From the NCBI RefSeq assembly GCF_039909015.1, contig NZ_CP150919.1, positions 720,501 to 784,500 on the forward strand: DNA of 64,000 nt, given 5' to 3'. The position numbers and the translations under genes were made by a program. Of this stretch, positions 55,264-64,000 are shown in pieces (positions within the stretch are counted from its first letter, which is position 1; every line of letters starts with the position of its first letter). Below the pieces are notes generated by a model. The model did no database searches and was not told the DNA's origin. It saw only the letters and a list, made by a program, of their open reading frames with translations. The stretch is from Pseudomonas grandcourensis (GTDB lineage: Bacteria; Pseudomonadota; Gammaproteobacteria; Pseudomonadales; Pseudomonadaceae).

Positions 55264-57210
55264 TTAGGTCCGAAACCTGCGCACCAACCCGTCCAGCTCA
55301 TTGGACAACCCGGCCAGGCTCTGGGAGTCCAGGCGCGCCGAGTTGGCCAGTTCCGCCACCAATTGCGCATCGCCATGGATCTGGCTGATGTGCCGGTTGA
55401 TGTCTTCGGCCACCTGATGCTGTTGTTCCGCCGCCGTGGCGATCTGGGTGTTCATGTCGCGGATCACGTCCACCGACTCGCGGATCTGCCCGAAGCTGTT
55501 GCGCGCCTCGCCGATGCGCGTTACCGATTGCTGGGACACTTCCAGGCTCGCGTGCATCTGTTGGGTCACCTGGCTGGTGCGTTTGGCCAGGTTGCCCAGC
55601 AGTCCGTCGATTTCCGCCGTGGAGTCGGCCGTGCGCTTGGCCAGGGCCCGTACTTCGTCTGCCACCACGGCAAAGCCGCGTCCCTGTTCACCGGCCCGGG
55701 CCGCTTCGATCGCGGCATTCAGCGCCAGCAGGTTGGTCTGTTCAGCGATCGAGCGGATGGTCCCCAGGATCGACTGAATGTCGTTGCTGTCGCGTTCGAG
55801 TTGTTGCATCGACTGGGCCGACTGTTCGATTTCCTGGCTCAGGCGATCCACGCTGTTCACCGCCGCATCGATCTGCTGCTGACCTTCGCGCGCCTGGCGC
55901 TGGCCACTGTCGGCAGACTCCGCCGCCTGGCTGCAAGAGCGCGCGACTTCGTTGGCGGTGGCGACCATTTCGTGGAACGCCGTGGAGACCATGTCCACCG
56001 CTTCACGCTGGCGTCCGGCGGCTTCGGCCATGTCGCTGGAGACCTGGGTCGAACTCTTGGACGTGGCGAGGATCTTGCCCGCCGCGCCGCCGATGTTCTG
56101 GATCAGGTTGCGAATCGCGGTCAGGAACTGGTTGAACCAGTTGGCCAATTGCGCGGTTTCGTCGTTGCCACGGATTTGCAGGTTCTGGGTCAGGTCGCCT
56201 TCGCCTTGGGCGATGCCTTCCAGGCCGCTGGCCACGCTGCGGATCGGGCGCACGATGAGGCTGGCAAAACTGGCGCCGACGACGGCGAAGATGACGGCCA
56301 GGACGGCGGCGATGATGGCGATCAACCAGGTCAACTGGGTCGCGGAGCTCATCACGTCGTCCTGTTTGATCAGGCCGATGAAGGTCCATCCCAACTGCTC
56401 CGATGGCCAGACGTTGGCCATGTAGTGCTCGCCGTTCAGCTCCACTTCCACCAGGCCTTTGCCAGCCTTGGCCAGTTGCGCGTAGCCGTCGCCAAGGCTG
56501 TTCAGCGGTTTGAAGTTGTGTTCCGGCTGTTTCGGATCCACCAGGACCATGCCGGTGTTTTCCAGCAGCATCAGGTAGCCGGTTTCACCGAGCTTGATCT
56601 GTTTGACGATTTCGGTGAGCTGCTTGAGCGTCACGTCGATGCTGACCACGCCGCCGTTGGTGCCCAGCTTGTTGTCGATGGTGCGCACGGTGCTGACGTA
56701 GGTCGCGTCGTCCTGGGCCCAGTAGTAGGCCTCGGTGCGGAACGGCTTGCCCGGTTTGGCTTGGGCGGCCTTGTACCAGGGGCGCTGGCGCGGGTCGTAG
56801 TTATTCAGCTTCGGATCATCCGGCCACGACACGTAGCCGCCCGCCGCCGTGCCGAGGATGGCATAGGCGTAGGACGGGTGGCTGTTGCCCAGGTCCTGGA
56901 GCAGGGTGAAGACTTTTTTGTCCGCCTCGCCCTGGGGGACGCTCTCGGCGTTGGCGGCCATGTAAGTCTTGAGGCTGTCGTCGGAGTTTCGGATCAACGG
57001 CTGCTTGGCCAGGTAATCGACGTTCTGGCTGATGCCGTCAAAGAACAATTGCATGGCGTTGCTGACCTGACGAATCTCGCGGGCACTGCCGTCGACGAAT
57101 TCGTCCCTGGCATCACTGCGCAGGTTCAGCACAACGAGGGTGGCGACCAGCACCACGGGCAGGCAGGCGATGATTGCAAACGCCCAGGTCAACTTCTGTT
57201 TGATGTTCAT
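55264..57210 (-). CDS. Methyl-accepting chemotaxis protein with dCache sensor
   Basis: A 648-residue chemoreceptor. First membrane helix at about residues 8-30, a double-Cache periplasmic domain with [14 protein letters not shown] and [10 protein letters not shown] as ligand-pocket landmarks, a second helix ([21 protein letters not shown]), HAMP, then the signalling hairpin ([19 protein letters not shown]). The pocket segment resembles amino-acid-type dCache receptors only loosely, so no ligand is assigned. The start is the ATG at 57210. The open frame runs 116 codons further upstream, apparently without meaning. It ends beside a truncated REP. Confidence 0.88.
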   Translation of the reverse strand: MNIKQKLTWAFAIIACLPVVLVATLVVLNLRSDARDEFVDGSAREIRQVSNAMQLFFDGISQNVDYLAKQPLIRNSDDSLKTYMAANAESVPQGEADKKVFTLLQDLGNSHPSYAYAILGTAAGGYVSWPDDPKLNNYDPRQRPWYKAAQAKPGKPFRTEAYYWAQDDATYVSTVRTIDNKLGTNGGVVSIDVTLKQLTEIVKQIKLGETGYLMLLENTGMVLVDPKQPEHNFKPLNSLGDGYAQLAKAGKGLVEVELNGEHYMANVWPSEQLGWTFIGLIKQDDVMSSATQLTWLIAIIAAVLAVIFAVVGASFASLIVRPIRSVASGLEGIAQGEGDLTQNLQIRGNDETAQLANWFNQFLTAIRNLIQNIGGAAGKILATSKSSTQVSSDMAEAAGRQREAVDMVSTAFHEMVATANEVARSCSQAAESADSGQRQAREGQQQIDAAVNSVDRLSQEIEQSAQSMQQLERDSNDIQSILGTIRSIAEQTNLLALNAAIEAARAGEQGRGFAVVADEVRALAKRTADSTAEIDGLLGNLAKRTSQVTQQMHASLEVSQQSVTRIGEARNSFGQIRESVDVIRDMNTQIATAAEQQHQVAEDINRHISQIHGDAQLVAELANSARLDSQSLAGLSNELDGLVRRFRT

Positions 57211-57655
57211 CCGCGCTCCAGATTTTCTTGTAGGCCCACGCAGTGCAGATGACTCGCGGTTTATTGGCAGCCGTATTCGTTCTTGGTCAACCCGGGTCCT
57301 TGAGTGCGGCATCGCTGTTGTTGTGGCAACGATTGTCGGACAAATCACTTTGTCACTTAGGACTTCGGCTGTTTTCGGAGGAAATTGAGGCCTGTTGGGA
57401 AAAATCCTACGAAAGGCATGAGCTGTGGTGTCAGCTTCTGTCGCAATTGCCCTCAATGCCCCTGCACAACAAGTGCCGCTGGCTCGGCTATGATCTGGAA
57501 CGACCATGACGGTCGTCGGTTTTACCTGATGAAATCGGTACATTGTGTGCATCTGCAATGTTCATAAGTCGGCAACCCCTCCCCCCCGTGAGTGGATTGC
57601 CGTATAACGAATGACTTTCGCGTGTTTGGTAATAAAGGACCCACAATAAAAGCTG
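57211..57655. other. 445-base divergent intergenic region
   Basis: It lies between the chemoreceptor (minus) and the RIO kinase gene (plus) and presumably holds both promoters. I see no REP, clear hairpin, RNA gene or convincing small ORF in it. Its composition is AT-richer than the genes around it. Confidence 0.5.
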
Positions 57656-58549
57656 ATGAAGACTCCAAAACGCATTGAACCCCTGATCGAGGACGGTCTG
57701 GTCGACGAGGTGCTGCGCCCACTCATGAGTGGTAAAGAAGCAGCTGTTTATGTGGTGCGCTGCGGCAACGAGTTGCGTTGCGCGAAGGTCTACAAGGAGG
57801 CGAATAAACGCAGTTTCCGTCAGGCGGCCGAGTATCAGGAAGGCCGCAAGGTACGCAACAGCCGTCAGGCCCGTGCGATGGCCAAGGGCTCCAAGTTTGG
57901 CCGCAAGGAAACCGAGGACGCCTGGCAGAACGCCGAAGTGGCGGCGCTGTTCCGTCTGGCCAGTGCCGGTGTACGGGTGCCCAAGCCGTTCGACTTCCTC
58001 GAAGGCGTGCTGCTCATGGAACTGGTGGCCGACGAGTACGGTGATGCCGCGCCGCGCCTGAACGATGTGGTGCTGGAGCCGGACCAGGCCCGGGAGTATC
58101 ACGCGTATCTGATTTCCCAGATCGTGCTGATGCTGTGTACCGGCTTGGTGCACGGCGACCTGTCCGAGTTCAACGTACTGCTGACGCCGACCGGCCCGGT
58201 GATCATCGATCTGCCGCAGGCGGTGGACGCGGCGGGCAACAACCACGCGTTCAGCATGCTGGAGCGGGATGTGGGCAACATGGCGTCCTACTTCGGTCGG
58301 TTCGCACCGGAGTTGAAGAAGACCAAGTACGCCAAGGAAATGTGGGCCTTGTACGAGGCCGGCACCTTGCACCCGGCCAGTGTCCTGACCGGCGAGTTCG
58401 CCGAGACGGAAGAGCTGGCCGACGTGGGCGGAATCATGCGCGAGATCGAGGCCGCACGCCTGGATGAAGAGCGCAAGCAAGCCGTACGCGCGGCGGACGA
58501 TGCTCCGCCGGGCAAGACCGAAGAGCCGCCTCCACCGTGGATGCAGTGA
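57656..58549 (+). CDS. RIO-type serine protein kinase
   Basis: A 297-residue atypical protein kinase of the RIO1 type. It has the ATP-loop region MSGKEAAVYVVRCGNELRCA with the catalytic Lys in CAKVYKE, the catalytic loop LVHGDLSEFNVLL and the metal-binding IIDLPQAVDA. The C-terminal 40 residues are charged and Pro-rich (KTEEPPPPWMQ). A bacterial RIO gene at this kind of location is known in Pseudomonas (PA4780, from memory). Targets are unknown. The ribosome binding site is weak. A strong terminator follows. Confidence 0.88.
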   Translation: MKTPKRIEPLIEDGLVDEVLRPLMSGKEAAVYVVRCGNELRCAKVYKEANKRSFRQAAEYQEGRKVRNSRQARAMAKGSKFGRKETEDAWQNAEVAALFRLASAGVRVPKPFDFLEGVLLMELVADEYGDAAPRLNDVVLEPDQAREYHAYLISQIVLMLCTGLVHGDLSEFNVLLTPTGPVIIDLPQAVDAAGNNHAFSMLERDVGNMASYFGRFAPELKKTKYAKEMWALYEAGTLHPASVLTGEFAETEELADVGGIMREIEAARLDEERKQAVRAADDAPPGKTEEPPPPWMQ

Positions 58550-58562
58550 TCGGATAAAGAAA

Positions 58563-58587
58563 AAACCCGGCTTCGGCCGGGTTTTTT
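58563..58587 (+). terminator. Rho-independent terminator, probably bidirectional
   Basis: AAACCCGGC pairs with GCCGGGTTT across a TTCG loop. A T6 run lies on one side and an A-run on the other, so it can end the RIO kinase transcript and, in reverse, the copA-cueR transcript. Confidence 0.92.
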
Positions 58588-58606
58588 GTGCGCCACCCAA
58601 ACCCCT

Positions 58607-58695
58607 TGTAGGAGTGAGCCTGCTCGCGATAGCGTCGGCACTTTCAACATTGATGTGTCAGGCAGATTGCTATCGCGAGCAGGCTCACTCCTACA
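58607..58695. repeat. Inverted REP pair overlapping the cueR stop
   Basis: TGTAGGAGTGAGCCTGCTCG (from 58607) is mirrored by CGAGCAGGCTCACTCCTACA (to 58695). The final five bases overlap the end of cueR, whose TAG stop (58691-58693 on the minus strand) is part of the REP. Confidence 0.9.
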
Positions 58696-59116
58696 GGGAG
58701 TTGCGGTGGTTGGTAGGGGCGGCACAACACCCCGACTCCAGATTCTTCAGTATCGGGCAATCCGGCCGATGATCGCCCTGACAGTGCTCAACCAGGTCCT
58801 GCAAGGTGTCGCGCAACTGGCCCAGTTCTCGGATCTTCTGGTTCAACTCATCGATATGCTGGCGGGCCAACGCCTTAACATCGGCGCTGGCGCGCTGGCG
58901 GTCTTGCCAGAGGGTCAGTAACTTGCCGACTTCTTCCAAGGAAAACCCCAGGTCCCGCGAGCGCTTGATGAACGCCAGGGTGTGCAGGTCGTCATCGCCA
59001 TATACCCGGTAGCCGCTGTCGGTGCGATGGGCTGCCTTGAGCAGGCCGATGGATTCGTAATAACGGATCATCTTTGCGCTCAGGCCGCTGTGGCGGGCCG
59101 CTTGGCCGATGTTCAT
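58691..59116 (-). CDS. cueR: Copper-responsive MerR-family regulator CueR
   Basis: A 141-residue activator that senses Cu(I). The N-terminal winged helix begins [20 protein letters not shown]. The metal loop carries Cys112 and Cys120 in [12 protein letters not shown], exactly the CueR numbering. A C-terminal CC pair (GCCAAP) follows. It overlaps the copA stop as ATGA, so it is made from the copA transcript it controls. Its stop codon comes from an adjoining REP. Confidence 0.95.
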   Translation of the reverse strand: MNIGQAARHSGLSAKMIRYYESIGLLKAAHRTDSGYRVYGDDDLHTLAFIKRSRDLGFSLEEVGKLLTLWQDRQRASADVKALARQHIDELNQKIRELGQLRDTLQDLVEHCQGDHRPDCPILKNLESGCCAAPTNHRNSL

Positions 59117-61506
59117 CGGTTATCCTCCGGGTCCTTGGGTTTCCAAGTTTTCAACAGTAGCGCATTGCTCACCACGCTGACGCTCGACAACGCCATGGCC
59201 GCACCGGCAAGCACTGGATTGAGGAAGCCGAACGCCGCCAGCGGAATGCCGATCAGGTTATAGACGAAGGCCCAGAACAGGTTCTGCCGAATCTTGGCGT
59301 AGGTCTTGCGGCTGATCTCCAATGCGGCCGGTACCAGTCGCGGGTCGCCGCGCATCAGGGTGATGCCGGCCGCGTGCATGGCGACGTCGGTGCCGCCGCC
59401 CATGGCGATGCCGATGTCGGCGGCAGCCAGTGCCGGGGCGTCGTTGATGCCGTCGCCGACCATCGCCACCACCCCGGTTTGTTTCAGTGCGGCGACCGTG
59501 GCGGCTTTGTCTGCCGGCAGCACTTCGGCATGTACATCGTGGATGCCCAGCGCCTCGGCGACCACTTTGGCGCTGCCGCGATTGTCGCCGGTCAGCAGGT
59601 GGCTGCTGATGTTCCGCGCGCTCAATTGTTGTACCGCTTGCAGCGCGCCGGGCTTGAGGGTGTCACCGAAGGCGAACAGGGCCAACACCTGTGGTTCGGG
59701 GGATTGTTCGATCAGCCAGGACAAGGTCCGGCCTTCTTTTTCCCACGCGATTGCGGAGTCAGCCAACGGCCCGGCATTCAAGCCGCTGTCCTCCAGCAGA
59801 CGTCGATTGCCCAGCGCCAGGCGACGCCCCACGAGGTTGCCGGCGATGCCGCGGCCGGTCAGGGACTGGCTGTCGTTGATATCGGCCACCTTCAATCCAC
59901 GCTCGGCACAGGCATCCAGAACAGCCTTGGCCAGCGGGTGCTCACTGCCGCGTTGCAGGGCGCCGGCCAATTGCAGCAGGCGCGCCTCATCACCGTCGAT
60001 GGCACTCAGATGCGCAATGCGCGGGGCGCCGGAGGTCAGGGTACCGGTCTTGTCGAACACCACCGCGCTGACTTCGTGGGCTCGCTCCAGTGCTTCGGCG
60101 TCCTTGATCAGAATCCCGTAGCGCGCGGCCACGCCGGTGCCGGCCATGATCGCCGTCGGCGTGGCCAGGCCCAGGGCGCACGGGCAGGCGATCACCAGCA
60201 CCGCCACGGCATTGATCAGCGCGGTTTCCATCGGCGCGCCGTACAGCCACCAGCCGATCAGGGTGGCCAGGGCAATCAGCAGCACGGTGGGCACGAACAC
60301 CTGGCTGACTTTATCCACCAGTTTCTGGATCGGCGCTTTCGCGGCCTGGGCGTCTTCCACCAGACGGATGATCCGCGCCAGCACGGTTTCCGCACCGAGG
60401 GCCTGGGTACGCACCAGCAACCGGCCTTCACCGTTGATCGCGCCGCCGGTGACCTTGTCGCCGGGCTGCTTGGGCACCGGCAGGCTCTCGCCACTGATCA
60501 GGGCTTCGTCGGCGTGGCTCTGGCCTTCAACCACTTCGCCGTCCACCGGGAAGCGTTCGCCGGGTTTGACCATCACCAGGTCATTGAGACGCAGGGCGCT
60601 GATGGCGACGTCTTGCTCGTGGCCATCGATCACCCGGATCGCCCGTTCCGGGCGCAAGGCTTCGAGGGCGCGGATGGCGCTGGCGGTCTGGCGCTTGGCG
60701 CGGCTTTCCAGGTATTTGCCCAGCAGCACCAGGGCGATCACCACCGCCGAGGCTTCGAAGTACAGATGCGGCATGCGCCCGGCGGCGGTGGCCCATTCGT
60801 ACAGGCTCAAGCCATAACCGGCGCTGGTGCCCAGGGCGACCAGCAGGTCCATGTTGCCGGCTCCGGCGCGCACGGCTTTCCAGGCGGCGACGTAGAACCG
60901 TGCACCGAAGATGAATTGTACCGGCGTGGCCAGGGCGAATTGCGCCCAGGCCGGGAGCATCCAGTGCACGCCGAATGGCTGTAGCAGCATCGGCAATACC
61001 AGCGGCAAGGCGAGGGCAATGGCGATGATCAAGGCCAGGCGTTCGCGGTGCAGTCGCTGTTGCTGATTGTCGGTTGGCGGGTGTTCGGCTTCCCGGATGC
61101 TGGCGCTGTAGCCAGCCTTGGCCACAGCGGCGATCAAGGTTTGCGGATCGATCTGGCCGAGCAGTTCAAGGTGGGCGCGTTCGTTGGCCAGGTTGACGCT
61201 GACGCTTTTCACTCCGGCCACCTTGCCCAGCGCACGCTCGACCCGACCAACGCAGGACGCGCAGGTCATGCCATCGATGCTCAACTCCAGGCTCTGTTGC
61301 GGCACGCTGTAGCCGGCCTTGGCCACGGCATCCATCAAGGCCGGCAGGCTGTCGCTGGGGGCCTGGACCCGCGCCTGTTCAGTGGCGAGGTTGACGCTGA
61401 CGGCACTGGCGCCAATGACTTTGCTCAAGGCGCGCTCGACCCGCCCGGCGCAACTGGCGCAGGTCATGCCGGCAATCGGCAGGTCGAACGTGGTGGATTC
61501 GGACAT
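59113..61506 (-). CDS. copA: Cu(I)-exporting P-type ATPase CopA
   Basis: A 797-residue P1B-type ATPase that pumps Cu(I) out of the cytoplasm. Two N-terminal HMA domains each carry MTCASC (about residues 14 and 82). Then come the membrane domain, SGES of the actuator domain, the transport motif [12 protein letters not shown], the phosphorylation site [15 protein letters not shown] of the nucleotide domain and [11 protein letters not shown] used the ATG at 61506 ([10 protein letters not shown]), with an AGGGAG site. A CueR-type promoter lies just upstream, and cueR is coupled downstream. Confidence 0.97.
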   Translation of the reverse strand: MSESTTFDLPIAGMTCASCAGRVERALSKVIGASAVSVNLATEQARVQAPSDSLPALMDAVAKAGYSVPQQSLELSIDGMTCASCVGRVERALGKVAGVKSVSVNLANERAHLELLGQIDPQTLIAAVAKAGYSASIREAEHPPTDNQQQRLHRERLALIIAIALALPLVLPMLLQPFGVHWMLPAWAQFALATPVQFIFGARFYVAAWKAVRAGAGNMDLLVALGTSAGYGLSLYEWATAAGRMPHLYFEASAVVIALVLLGKYLESRAKRQTASAIRALEALRPERAIRVIDGHEQDVAISALRLNDLVMVKPGERFPVDGEVVEGQSHADEALISGESLPVPKQPGDKVTGGAINGEGRLLVRTQALGAETVLARIIRLVEDAQAAKAPIQKLVDKVSQVFVPTVLLIALATLIGWWLYGAPMETALINAVAVLVIACPCALGLATPTAIMAGTGVAARYGILIKDAEALERAHEVSAVVFDKTGTLTSGAPRIAHLSAIDGDEARLLQLAGALQRGSEHPLAKAVLDACAERGLKVADINDSQSLTGRGIAGNLVGRRLALGNRRLLEDSGLNAGPLADSAIAWEKEGRTLSWLIEQSPEPQVLALFAFGDTLKPGALQAVQQLSARNISSHLLTGDNRGSAKVVAEALGIHDVHAEVLPADKAATVAALKQTGVVAMVGDGINDAPALAAADIGIAMGGGTDVAMHAAGITLMRGDPRLVPAALEISRKTYAKIRQNLFWAFVYNLIGIPLAAFGFLNPVLAGAAMALSSVSVVSNALLLKTWKPKDPEDNR

Positions 61507-61535
61507 CGGTCGCACTCCCTGTAGTAGATGACCAC

Positions 61536-61566
61536 AGGATCAACCTTGCCATGCTGGCAAGGTCAA
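61536..61566 (-). promoter_or_regulatory. CueR-dependent copA promoter
   Basis: A dyad with arms ACCTTGCC and GGCAAGGT (61543-61563) lies between a TTGACC -35 (61566-61561) and a GATCCT -10 (61541-61536) with a 19-base spacer. The long spacer and a dyad of this type are the signature of MerR/CueR-activated promoters. Confidence 0.9.
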
Positions 61567-61593
61567 GTGCCATGTTTCAGATCAAGCAGCCGA

Positions 61594-61974
61594 TCAGTAA
61601 CCGAGACCGGCGCGCTTGAGGTACATCCCGTCCTGCGTCATCGCAATCCGGTACTTGAGCACATCCCCGGCCTTGAGCTGGATATCCTGCGAACCCGGCG
61701 CGAGCATGCCCGGATTGCAACCCGGGACCTGTCCCGGCAGCAGTTTCAGGCGCAGCGAGACGATGCCCGGCGGTAGGTTGAACGAGGTGCTCTGCTCCTG
61801 GAACAGCCGCGCCGCCAACTGATCCTGGATGTACACACCGATTTCGCAACTGGTCGCGACTTCCAGGCGCTCGCGGGAAATGATCAGCACACCATAATCC
61901 TGAGCGGCATTGACCGAAGGCACGGCGGCGAAAAGGCTGAGAAAGCCAAACAGGCTGAAAACTGACCAGCGCAT
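61594..61974 (-). CDS. Small secreted protein of unknown function
   Basis: A 126-residue protein with a clear signal peptide (MRWSVFSLFGFLSLFAAVPS, ending VNA). The mature part of about 100 residues has single Cys residues in ATSCEIGVYIQDQL and GQVPGCNPGM, which could form a disulfide. I do not recognise the family. It sits between the two CueR promoters on the copA strand. Its own start lies 148 bases from copZ, divergently. Whether it belongs to copper handling is unknown, and no His/Met-rich metal site is visible. Confidence 0.7.
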   Translation of the reverse strand: MRWSVFSLFGFLSLFAAVPSVNAAQDYGVLIISRERLEVATSCEIGVYIQDQLAARLFQEQSTSFNLPPGIVSLRLKLLPGQVPGCNPGMLAPGSQDIQLKAGDVLKYRIAMTQDGMYLKRAGLGY

Positions 61975-62061
61975 GGCTGAATCTCCTGAGTTCGAGTCAT
62001 TGATGGACGCAGCTTGGCCGAGCGTCGCGTCGATTGCCAGCCCGGCAGCTAACTTCAGAAC

Positions 62062-62092
62062 TTGACCTTGCCATGGTGGCAAGCCCGAAACT
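62062..62092 (+). promoter_or_regulatory. CueR-type copZ promoter
   Basis: TTGACC (62062-62067) and GAAACT (62087-62092) are separated by 19 bases containing a CueR-like dyad, ACCTTGCC with GGCAAGCC (62065-62085). The right arm departs from the copA operator at its last two bases, so binding may be weaker. Confidence 0.82.
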
Positions 62093-62122
62093 GGGTTCAT
62101 CCCTCGGAAAAGGAGTCATCCC

Positions 62123-62320
62123 ATGCAAGTGTTCAACGTTGAAGGCATGTCTTGTGGTCACTGCGTCAAGGCCATCACCCAGGCGGTCCAGGCCAAAGAC
62201 CCGGCGGCCAGTGTGCGGGTCGATCTGGCGGCCAGGGAGGTCGGTGTCGAAAGTGCGCTGACCGCCCAGCAAGTGATCGAGGCGATCAGCGAGGAGGGGT
62301 ACGGCGTCAAACTGGCCTGA
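62123..62320 (+). CDS. copZ: Copper chaperone CopZ
   Basis: A 65-residue heavy-metal-associated domain that binds Cu(I) in the cytoplasm and passes it to CopA. The metal motif is GMSCGHCVKAI near residue 9. It has an AAAGGAG site and its own CueR-type promoter, divergent from the copA side. Confidence 0.94.
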   Translation: MQVFNVEGMSCGHCVKAITQAVQAKDPAASVRVDLAAREVGVESALTAQQVIEAISEEGYGVKLA

Positions 62321-62410
62321 ATTTGATAGTTAGCGAGCTACCGGAATGTTCAAGGCGTCCATGCGCGGCTAGACTGTCGAGCTGCCGACTTCTGCCCCAC
62401 TGGATGCCCG

Positions 62411-63607
62411 ATGAACTTCCGAACCATTTTGATTCTCGGCGCCTTGAGCGCTTTCGGTCCGCTGGCGATCGATTTCTACCTGCCGGCCTTCCCGGCCATG
62501 GCCCTGGCTTTCGGGACTGACGAAAAACACGTCCAGATGACGTTGGCGGTGTACTTCCTCGGCTTGTCCATCGGTCAGTTGGCCTATGGCCCGGTGGCGG
62601 ATCGTTTCGGGCGGCGCATTCCATTGCTTATCGGTGTCGGTTTGTTCACCGCCGCCTCTGTGGCGTGCGCCTACGCGCCAAATCTGGAATGGCTGATCGG
62701 CGCACGTTTCATCCAGGCGCTGGGCGGTTGCGCGGGGATGGTGATTTCCCGGGCGGTGGTCAGCGACAAGTGTGATGCAGTGGGGTCGGCGAAAGTCTTT
62801 TCGCAGTTGATGCTGGTGATGGGACTTGCCCCCATCCTCGCCCCATTGCTGGGTGGGCTGTTGGTCAACACCACAGGCTGGCAGTCGATCTTCCTGGCCT
62901 TGACCGGTTTCAGTGCGCTGGCGGGGCTGGCGGTTGCGACGGGATTGCCGGAAAGCATGCCGGCCCACATGCCGCGTCAACCGCTGTCGGGTGCGCTGCG
63001 TCAGTACGGCCGATTGCTGGCCGACCCGATATTTCTTGGCCATGCCTTGACCGGGGGCATCGCCATCGCCGGGATGTTTGCCTACATCGCCGGTTCACCC
63101 TTCATCATCATCAAGCTCTACGGCGTTGCGGCCGAGCATTTCGGCTGGCTGTTCGGCATCAATGCGGCGGGCTTCATTCTGGTGGCGCAGGTCAACGCGC
63201 GGTTACTGGCCAAGCGTGGCCCGATGTTTTTGCTGGCGCGTGCGGTGTGGGTTTATCTGGTGGCCGGCTTGGCCCTGCTCGCTGTCAGCTCGCTGCACCC
63301 GGCACAGTTGTGGCCGCTGCTGATTCCATTGTTCATCTGTATCGCCAGCCTTGGTTGCATCAGCCCCAACGCGGCGGCTTGTGCGATGAACGGGCAGGGC
63401 GCACGGGCCGGCAGCGCGTCGGCGCTGCTCGGTTGTCTGCAATTCAGCGTGGCTGCCGGCGCCTCCGCACTGGTGGGCGTGCTGCACGACGGCAGCGCCG
63501 TGCCGATGGCCATGGTCATCAGCCTGTGTGGCGTTCTGGTGGTGAGTGCAGCGGTGCTCACCCGGCGTTTGCAAAATGCCCGGGCGCTGGCGCAAGCCCA
63601 GGTTTGA
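62411..63607 (+). CDS. Bcr/CflA family MFS drug exporter
   Basis: A 398-residue, twelve-helix major facilitator. The N terminus (ILGALSAFGPLAIDFYLPAF) and the loop GPVADRFGRRIPLLIGVGLF are typical of Bcr/CflA transporters, which export bicyclomycin or similar drugs by proton antiport. The true substrate cannot be inferred. It lies 90 bases after copZ with no terminator seen between them, so read-through from the copZ promoter is possible. Confidence 0.9.
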   Translation: MNFRTILILGALSAFGPLAIDFYLPAFPAMALAFGTDEKHVQMTLAVYFLGLSIGQLAYGPVADRFGRRIPLLIGVGLFTAASVACAYAPNLEWLIGARFIQALGGCAGMVISRAVVSDKCDAVGSAKVFSQLMLVMGLAPILAPLLGGLLVNTTGWQSIFLALTGFSALAGLAVATGLPESMPAHMPRQPLSGALRQYGRLLADPIFLGHALTGGIAIAGMFAYIAGSPFIIIKLYGVAAEHFGWLFGINAAGFILVAQVNARLLAKRGPMFLLARAVWVYLVAGLALLAVSSLHPAQLWPLLIPLFICIASLGCISPNAAACAMNGQGARAGSASALLGCLQFSVAAGASALVGVLHDGSAVPMAMVISLCGVLVVSAAVLTRRLQNARALAQAQV

Positions 63608-63615
63608 GGCCGGAG

Positions 63616-63789
63616 TCAGCCGGCCGCACGCTGCGGAAAGAGGGCGGGAATCTGGTGAGGGGCCTGGATGCGGGCTTCAAGGGTGCGCGTGAAAGCGCGA
63701 GCTTCTGCTTCGCTGCGGAACGTCACAGCATGTTGGTCAAGACTGACTTGCCACTGGGACTTTGCCAGTTCTTTTATCAGGATCTTCAT
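63616..63789 (-). CDS. 57-residue conserved-looking small protein
   Basis: MKILIKELAKSQWQVSLDQH opens a 57-residue reading frame with a perfect AGGAG site (GAGAGGAGTTCGGCT before the ATG). The rest (TFRSEAEARAFTRTLEARI, then a Pro/Ala/Arg tail) has a strand-helix pattern like DUF2188-type small proteins, though I cannot confirm the family. It converges on the MFS gene, 8 bases apart. Tandem 14-base repeats lie in its 5' leader. Confidence 0.65.
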   Translation of the reverse strand: MKILIKELAKSQWQVSLDQHAVTFRSEAEARAFTRTLEARIQAPHQIPALFPQRAAG

Positions 63790-63806
63790 AGCCGAACTCC
63801 TCTCGC

Positions 63807-63848
63807 AAAAGATGTCTCGTAAAAGATGTCTCGTAAAAGACGTTACGC
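63807..63848. repeat. Tandem 14-bp repeat
   Basis: The unit AAAAGATGTCTCGT occurs twice perfectly (63807-63820, 63821-63834) and once degenerate (AAAAGACGTTACGC, 63835-63848). It lies 17 bases or more upstream of the small ORF's ATG, in its leader or promoter. Confidence 0.85.
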
Positions 63849-64000
63849 AAAAGAAAGCCTCGCAGGAGATTCGATTGTAGTCCCGTATACGGTCACCATT
63901 GTGACAAGGATCAACTGTCGGACTGACGGTTTGTAACTAAAAACAACACGGTTTTTTCGAGGGGGCCACAGAGGCTGTCTGCAACCGGGATGGCCCGGTC

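Noticed and set aside
55141..57252. A 703-codon plus-strand frame opposite the dCache chemoreceptor
   Set aside because: It begins inside a REP element and mirrors the receptor gene. No domain seen.

Overview
The window is a high-GC chromosomal segment of a Pseudomonas, most likely of the P. fluorescens group. The main evidence is gene order. The run retS-purD-purH-fis-dusB-DUF3426-prmA-accC-accB-aroQ-dsbD-chemoreceptor-gcbA-DUF2333-NUDIX-SUI1-speA matches, as I recall it, the block PA4856 down to PA4839 of P. aeruginosa. Many REP palindromes with a GAGCGAGC(C/T)TGCTCGCGATGG core also point to this group. No rRNA, tRNA, CRISPR array, insertion sequence or prophage was recognised.

Layout. 1-6.4 kb: a tightly coupled operon of aerobic cobalamin genes (cobG-cobH-cobI and a CbiG/CobE-cobJ fusion), flanked on both sides by AT-richer genes of unknown function that turn out to be distant relatives of each other. 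6.5-10 kb: a MarC-type membrane protein and the hybrid sensor RetS. 10-25 kb, minus strand: purine synthesis (purD, purH), fis-dusB, prmA, the acetyl-CoA carboxylase genes accB/accC with aroQ, the thiol reductase DsbD, a CtpL-like chemoreceptor and the diguanylate cyclase GcbA. 25.6-30 kb, plus strand: DUF2333, NUDIX, SUI1/YciH and speA. 30-36.5 kb: a short VgrG with a DUF4123 adaptor but no effector beside it, a MATE exporter, a MazG-like pyrophosphohydrolase coupled to cmoM, and tandem DUF4136 lipoproteins.

36.6-51 kb: a Tad/Flp pilus locus with its regulators pprA/pprB and prepilin peptidase fppA. It looks incomplete. No tadD is present, and the slot for the outer-membrane secretin rcpA holds only a 32-codon ORF. 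Embedded in it are a DUF6124 gene with a riboswitch-like leader and two copies of a 381-bp structured repeat, each directly behind a response-regulator stop codon. 51-57 kb: a hydratase-like/reductase/thiolase lipid set, REP elements and a dCache chemoreceptor. 57.6-64 kb: a RIO kinase, a CueR-controlled copper set (copA-cueR and divergent copZ with two CueR-type promoters), a Bcr/CflA exporter and a 57-residue small protein.

Functional themes. RetS, GcbA, PprA/PprB and two chemoreceptors are decision points between motile and attached life, and Flp/Tad components, VgrG and the lipoproteins are the surface machinery such circuits control. The rest is housekeeping. The items I find most worth checking are the DUF6124 leader, the duplicated 381-bp element, the secretin-less Tad locus, the paralogues around cobGHIJ, and the nested inverted repeats in the purH-purD and yciH-speA gaps.
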